9,933 nucleotides of DNA from Pseudobdellovibrionaceae bacterium (GTDB taxonomy: Bacteria > Bdellovibrionota > Bdellovibrionia > Bdellovibrionales > UBA1609): positions 1 to 9,933 of the forward strand of contig JAPORL010000067.1 in assembly GCA_026712605.1 (NCBI GenBank). The letters run 5' to 3'. The notes beneath the pieces were generated by a model. That model did no database searches, had not been told where the DNA came from, and saw only the letters and a list, made by a program, of their open reading frames with translations. Below, one piece after another: positions 7,203 to 9,933 of the stretch. Made by a program: the position numbers and the translations under genes. Positions within the stretch are counted from its first letter, which is position 1, and every line of letters begins with the position of its first letter.

Positions 7203-7898
7203 TTAAGGTGGGGATGGAGGTGGAGGTAGGGCTAAACTAATACAAGCTCCATTTATACAATTAACTATAGAAAAGCCTCCAGATTGTTGATAAGAATTAA
7301 AATCATTTGAAAAACCTTTATCTTTACAATATTTAGCTGAAACATTACCTATCAATTCTAATCTAGGAAGAAGAGGAAGCACGCAAGCTTGATTAATCTC
7401 ATTACAACAAAAATTTTTATCTTTAATCATAGAACGAATTAGCTTTCTTTTTCTATCAACATCTATACAAAGTTCATATTTATTGTTACGAATCATTCTT
7501 TCAAATTGAAAACAAAAATTTCTTTGACTAGAACCTACTTCCCAAGAAGCTTTAAAATTTTTAAAGTTTTTAGCAGGCTCTTCAATTCCTGACAGCTCTA
7601 TTCCCTTGAGAAATCTATTAATATTTGCTATATTATGAGCTAGACCATCTTCTGTAGGAATAGACAACAAACAATCAGAAGAGTCTCTATAAAACATGCA
7701 ATTTAATAAAGCTTTTCCGATCATATTTCCCTGATTTTTCATTGTTTGTAATTTCCCATTTTCAAGATACCTAATATAAAAAACGGTAGAAATAGAAGAT
7801 AAAATGGCTAAAATACTAACAACAAGTACTAACTCCATTAAAGAAAATGCCTTTGAATTGAAATTAAAAAAAGCTTTCATTTTATTTGAGTTTATCAT
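7203..7898 (-). CDS. Type IV pilin-like / pseudopilin prepilin with cysteine-rich body
   Basis: A 231-residue protein with a class III (prepilin) leader: KAFSLMELV at 16-24, cleavage expected after Ala17, Glu at mature position +5, then a long hydrophobic helix to about residue 41. Prepilin peptidase would process it, and the product would sit in a pilus, pseudopilus or competence fibre. The residue before the cut is Ala rather than the usual Gly. The body carries ten cysteines (67, 76, 129, 144, 164, 165, 172, 191, 214, 219), suggesting several disulphides. The C-terminus is LPPPPSPP directly before the stop. Two starts are possible, Met1 (7896-7898) and Met7 (7878-7880); neither has a Shine-Dalgarno, and both give a usable leader. 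No other pilus gene is visible. The J-domain gene lies 183 bp downstream in the same direction. Which fibre it joins cannot be told. Confidence 0.82.
   Translation of the reverse strand: MINSNKMKAFFNFNSKAFSLMELVLVVSILAILSSISTVFYIRYLENGKLQTMKNQGNMIGKALLNCMFYRDSSDCLLSIPTEDGLAHNIANINRFLKGIELSGIEEPAKNFKNFKASWEVGSSQRNFCFQFERMIRNNKYELCIDVDRKRKLIRSMIKDKNFCCNEINQACVLPLLPRLELIGNVSAKYCKDKGFSNDFNSYQQSGGFSIVNCINGACISLALPPPPSPP
7207..7231 (+). other. G-rich tract, possible two-tetrad G-quadruplex
   Basis: Seven runs of two to four G are separated by one or two bases, in a genome region otherwise very poor in G. The tract is the template strand of the polyproline codons at the end of the prepilin gene. 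It could fold as a two-tetrad quadruplex, but it may simply reflect the Pro codons. Confidence 0.3.
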
Positions 7899-7944
7899 AG
7901 AACAATTAAAGAGCCAAAAGTTTTCAATAATTTTGGAAATTACT

Positions 7945-7992
7945 ATAAGCTTTTTATTTATGCCGATTTCAGTTTCTTTATTAAAAGCTTAT
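7945..7992. repeat. Inverted repeat at the edge of the repeat block
   Basis: ATAAGCTTTTTAT (7945-7957) and ATTAAAAGCTTAT (7980-7992) pair at 12 of 13 positions around a 22-nt loop. The right arm is part of repeat copy 1, while the left arm lies at the boundary with unique sequence upstream of the prepilin gene. Confidence 0.5.
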
Positions 7993-8076
7993 AAGATGTA
8001 AAGTTAAAAACGAGTTCGGATTTGAACACACAGCGACTGAAAGTCGCTTTGTGTAAAAGCCTGTCTGAGTTTTTAA
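7952..8076. repeat. Palindromic ~127-bp element, copy 1
   Basis: The 341-bp gap between the prepilin and prenyl synthase genes (7899-8239) holds no credible gene and is mostly repeats. Copy 1 starts TTTTATTTATGCCGATTTCA and runs to CTGAGTTTTTAA. It matches copy 2 almost base for base apart from a few indels and substitutions near AAGCTT and after the inner hairpin. Its inner hairpin (8027-8053) is CACACAGCGACT, loop GAA, AGTCGCTTTGTG, 11 of 12 paired. The long outer right arm seen in copy 2 is missing here, so this copy looks truncated at the junction with copy 2. Confidence 0.8.
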
Positions 8077-8078
8077 GA

Positions 8079-8206
8079 TTTTATTTATGCCGATTTCAGT
8101 TTCTTTATTAAAAGCTTAGTAAGATACAAAGTTAAAAACGAGTTCGGATTTGAACACACAGCGACTGAAAGTCGCTTTGTGGCAAAACGCATGTCTGAGT
8201 TTTTAA
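8079..8206. repeat. Palindromic ~127-bp element, copy 2
   Basis: This is a direct repeat of copy 1, only 2 bp after it. It contains the same inner hairpin (8155-8181) and the same core AAAACGAGTTCGGA (8135-8148; copy 1 at 8007-8020). It differs from copy 1 at AGTAAGATACAAAG versus ATAAGATGTAAAG and at GTGGCAAAACGCATG versus GTGTAAAAGCCTG. It encodes no protein that I can support, so it would be a non-autonomous or structural repeat (MITE- or BIME-like) rather than an insertion sequence. Confidence 0.8.
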
Positions 8207-8227
8207 CTTTGTATCTTACAAGCTTTT
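8110..8227. repeat. Long outer inverted repeat around copy 2 core
   Basis: The left arm at 8110-8139 (30 nt) and the right arm at 8199-8227 (29 nt) are perfect reverse complements except for one extra A in the left arm. They enclose 59 nt carrying the inner hairpin, so the RNA from either strand would form a long stem with a second stem inside. The stem is AT-rich with no terminal T-run. It could act as a transcript-end structure, a processing site or the termini of a small mobile element. Confidence 0.75.
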
Positions 8228-8255
8228 ACACAAAAAAACTCAAAACGAGTTCGGA
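8222..8255. repeat. Partial third fragment of the repeat, entering the prenyl synthase gene
   Basis: GCTTTTACACAAA (8222-8234) is the reverse complement of 8048-8060 in copy 1. AAAACGAGTTCGGA (8242-8255) is a third direct copy of the core found in both units. This core covers the stop codon and the last codons of the neighbouring prenyl synthase gene (residues PNSF and stop), so the element has shaped that gene's 3' end. Confidence 0.65.
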
Positions 8256-9034
8256 CTTAAAAACTTCTTTTGAATAGAAATTGTTAATTTTTCTAATTTT
8301 GTTGTATTTGACTTTAAGCTCTTTAAAGCTTTTAAACTTTTATTTAAACAAAAAGTTCCTTCTTTAACTAACCACTTTTTAGATCTCTCTTGATCCTGAA
8401 AATCATCTGCTAACTGATAAGCGATTCCTAAATTTTTAGAAAAAATTGTTAAAGCTTGTTTTTCCTTTTTTGTTTTCCCCCATAGTAAAAGAGGTCCTAA
8501 AACACAGGCAGAGATTAAAGAGCCTGTTTTTAATTCCATCATTTTTAAAATATTCTTTTTAGAAAGTGATTTGCTTTTAAGGTCTAAAGCTTGACCGCTC
8601 ATTAAAGCCTGAAAGCCTACTTTAGAAATTAGAAGATCTAAAGCCTCTTTTCTTTTATTGTCAAACACGGAATATCTTAGAAGAGAAAAACTTTCCACAA
8701 AAAGACAAGTTCCAGCTAAAAGAGCTATATCTTCTCCAAAAACATGATGGTTACAAAGCTTAGCTCTCCTTGTTTTTGCATCATCCATAACAGGCATATC
8801 ATCATGAATCAAACTTCCCGTATGTATCATTTCTATAGCAATAGCCCAAGGCAGAATTTTTCGAGGATTTTGTCCCAAGGCTTCTGTAGAAGCAAAACAT
8901 AATTGAGGGCGAAAACGACTAGCTTTTGCTTTTAAACTGTAAAGTAGAGATTTTTTTAAAAGCTTTTGAGTGGGATAAGCTGATTTTAAAAAAGTCTTTT
9001 TTAAATAAGAGTTAAAATGAGATTCAAAATTCAT
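8240..9034 (-). CDS. Polyprenyl synthetase family protein (IspA-like, short)
   Basis: A trans-prenyltransferase homologue, expected to condense IPP with an allylic diphosphate to give geranyl/farnesyl diphosphate or longer chains. The first Asp-rich motif is HDDMPVMDD (77-85; DDxxxxD), followed by the basic RR at 89-90. NHHVFGE (95-101) and ALLAG (104-108) follow, with KTGSL at 169-173 and the second Asp-rich motif LADDFQD at 208-214. Oddities: the usual GGKRxRP diphosphate-binding motif reads KASRFRP (37-43), and the sequence after the second Asp motif is short and lacks the usual GK...D...K-T-Y segment. The total is 264 residues against about 290-300 for IspA. It starts inside the aldolase gene (11-bp overlap), implying translational coupling, and has no Shine-Dalgarno. 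FPP synthase is the likeliest role, but reduced or altered activity is possible. Confidence 0.82.
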   Translation of the reverse strand: MNFESHFNSYLKKTFLKSAYPTQKLLKKSLLYSLKAKASRFRPQLCFASTEALGQNPRKILPWAIAIEMIHTGSLIHDDMPVMDDAKTRRAKLCNHHVFGEDIALLAGTCLFVESFSLLRYSVFDNKRKEALDLLISKVGFQALMSGQALDLKSKSLSKKNILKMMELKTGSLISACVLGPLLLWGKTKKEKQALTIFSKNLGIAYQLADDFQDQERSKKWLVKEGTFCLNKSLKALKSLKSNTTKLEKLTISIQKKFLSPNSF

Positions 9035-9635
9035 AATTAGTAAGAAGTTTTTTTATCTCTTTTTGAGAAAGAGTTTTTGTAGTACCCATAGCTTCTGAAA
9101 GACATAAAATTTTACAAGAATGCTCCAACTGCTCCATTATTAAAAAAGCTTTTTCTAAATTTTCCGCCCACACAACAGCGCCATGGTGAGAAAGTATCAC
9201 AGCTTTGCTTTTTTGAACTAAATGCTTTAAGCTATTTCCCAGCTTTTTTGTTCCGGGTTGGATGTAGGATGCAAAAGGAACAGGACCTAAAGCTATAATC
9301 ATCTCTGGAAGGGCTTGAGGTAAAAACTTCCATTGAGTTTTAACTAAACTAAGCGCAATAGCTGAAGGAGGATGAGCATGTACAATCGCCTGAGCTTTTT
9401 TTTGATACTTATAAATAGCAAGATGCATGTGCTTTTCAGAAGAAGCCTGTCCTTTTAGATTTTCTCCTTTTTGATTTATCAAACACAAATCTTGTGATCT
9501 TATTTCAGACTTATTAACATTAGAGGGAGTAATAATAATTTTATCTCCCTTTTTTTCACTCACATTTCCATCACAACCAACAATCAATTTTTTTTCATAA
9601 AGTTTTTTACAAATTAAAGGGATTTTACTTTTCAT
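9024..9635 (-). CDS. Class II aldolase/adducin family protein
   Basis: A zinc-dependent aldolase/epimerase/dehydratase fold, typified by L-fuculose-phosphate aldolase, ribulose-5-phosphate 4-epimerase and methylthioribulose-1-phosphate dehydratase (MtnB). Seen: DGNVSEKKG (22-30) and ITPSN (35-39) for phosphate binding; SSEKHMHLAIY (65-75) with the catalytic Glu67; the zinc ligands HAH at 86-88; and SHHGAVVW (149-156) giving the third His. PEMIIALGPVPF (110-121) and PGTKKLG (127-133) are also typical. The length, 203 residues, is normal for the family. The substrate cannot be assigned: no sugar-kinase or methionine-salvage genes are nearby. It lies 18 bp after the trpS stop and overlaps the prenyl synthase start, so it looks like the middle gene of a three-gene operon. 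No Shine-Dalgarno is visible before its ATG (9633-9635). Confidence 0.85.
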   Translation of the reverse strand: MKSKIPLICKKLYEKKLIVGCDGNVSEKKGDKIIITPSNVNKSEIRSQDLCLINQKGENLKGQASSEKHMHLAIYKYQKKAQAIVHAHPPSAIALSLVKTQWKFLPQALPEMIIALGPVPFASYIQPGTKKLGNSLKHLVQKSKAVILSHHGAVVWAENLEKAFLIMEQLEHSCKILCLSEAMGTTKTLSQKEIKKLLTNYEF

Positions 9636-9653
9636 AATTTTAATTTTTTAAAT

Positions 9654-9932
9654 CTATTTTAAAAGACCTACAGTTTTTTTAACTTTTGTTAAAAAATCAT
9701 GTGCCTCATCTCTTACTTTTTCACTTCCTGTTTTTAAAATTTTTTCTAACTCTAAGGGATGAGATATATAATGATCATATATCTTTTTTTTATCTTTAAA
9801 ATAATCTTCTAACTTGAAAAACAAGATATCTTTAGCCTCTCCCCAGCCAATTCACTTAACATAAAGATCTTTTAAATTTTGCATTTCTTCATCAGAGGCA
9901 AAGTATTTGTTTATTTTAAAGATAAGACAATT
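9654..9932 (-). CDS. trpS: Tryptophanyl-tRNA synthetase, C-terminal part, interrupted by an in-frame UGA
   Basis: The gene enters from the right edge. The minus-strand frame reads 26 codons (ending FASDEEMQNLKDLYVK), then TGA at 9852-9854, then 65 codons starting IGWGEAKDILF and ending VGLLK before TAG. This is the C-terminal helical, tRNA-contacting part of class I TrpRS, where the family shows an F-A-S-x-E-E stretch, then GG-[IM]-G-W-G-x-A-K, then the I-L-x-x-G-x-x-K-x-R helix and V-G-L. The UGA falls exactly where the second glycine is expected. Frame and similarity continue unbroken across it, so it is a point change (GGA to TGA would suffice), not a frameshift. The alternatives are a sequencing error, a recent nonsense mutation, read-through or codon reassignment. 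If UGA ends translation the enzyme loses its last 66 residues. It is probably co-transcribed with the aldolase 18 bp downstream. Confidence 0.8.
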
Positions 9933-9933
9933 T

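Noticed and set aside
7804..8001. A 65-codon plus-strand open frame opposite the prepilin start and entering repeat copy 1
   Set aside because: Its first half is antisense to the prepilin leader and the rest comes from the repeat. There is no Shine-Dalgarno or family match.
8011..8053. tRNA-like look of the repeat: the minus strand reads GTTCAAATCC like a T-loop
   Set aside because: The flanking bases do not pair as a T-stem, and the neighbouring hairpin is a 12-bp stem with a 3-nt loop. No acceptor or D-arm can be drawn.
7945..8255. CRISPR array or integron attC site
   Set aside because: There are only two long units separated by 2 bp with no unique spacers. The arm ends read GTTAAAA...TTTTAAC, the opposite orientation to attC core sites, and no integrase or cas gene is present.
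9852..9854. Selenocysteine at the trpS UGA
   Set aside because: The family residue is Gly, not Cys or Sec, TrpRS is not a selenoprotein, and no convincing SECIS hairpin follows the UGA.
1..9933. Genome-wide UGA=Gly code (code 25)
   Set aside because: About 2,990 codons in the other seven genes contain no internal UGA at conserved positions, glycine is encoded by GGN throughout, and three genes end plausibly at UGA. Rare recoding is not excluded.

Overview
The window is a very AT-rich stretch (GC roughly 30 % by eye) of an ordinary-looking bacterial chromosome, densely packed with genes. The gene set is a UDP-sugar dehydrogenase, RecO, a type IV pilin-like prepilin, a prenyl synthase, a class II aldolase and a TrpRS of the type ending in 'IGWGEAK' then '...VGLL'. 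Together with proteins carrying Sec-type or prepilin leaders, it points to a Gram-negative bacterium, perhaps Pseudomonadota or Bdellovibrionota-like. I cannot place it more exactly. Only one of the seven visible starts (the J-domain gene) has a Shine-Dalgarno-like sequence.

Left part (1-2779): a UDP-glucose/GDP-mannose dehydrogenase gene reads leftward and leaves the window at base 1. It diverges across 123 bp from a rightward pair, recO and a gene for a 390-residue ATP-grasp-like protein of unknown substrate, 16 bp apart. The ATP-grasp gene converges on, and overlaps by 11 bp, the large leftward gene. A strong hairpin sits directly after its stop codon.

Middle (2769-7898): a leftward 1416-codon gene encodes a signal peptide followed at once by a J-domain, then a helical region, about five membrane segments and a long cysteine-pair-containing C-terminal half. 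Upstream of it, in the same direction, is a single prepilin-like gene with ten cysteines and a polyproline tail. Bases 7899-8239 hold no gene. They contain two tandem copies of a ~127-bp element with nested palindromes, whose fragment also forms the last codons of the next gene.

Right part (8240-9933): three leftward genes appear to form an operon, trpS (3' part only), a class II aldolase and a short polyprenyl synthetase, with an 18-bp gap and an 11-bp overlap. The trpS reading frame is interrupted by an in-frame UGA at a conserved glycine, with full TrpRS similarity on both sides. This is the most puzzling single observation.

I see no RNA genes, CRISPR array, transposase, phage genes or recognisable defence system. 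The items most worth a second look are the UGA in trpS, the apparently exported J-domain protein and the nested palindromic repeats.
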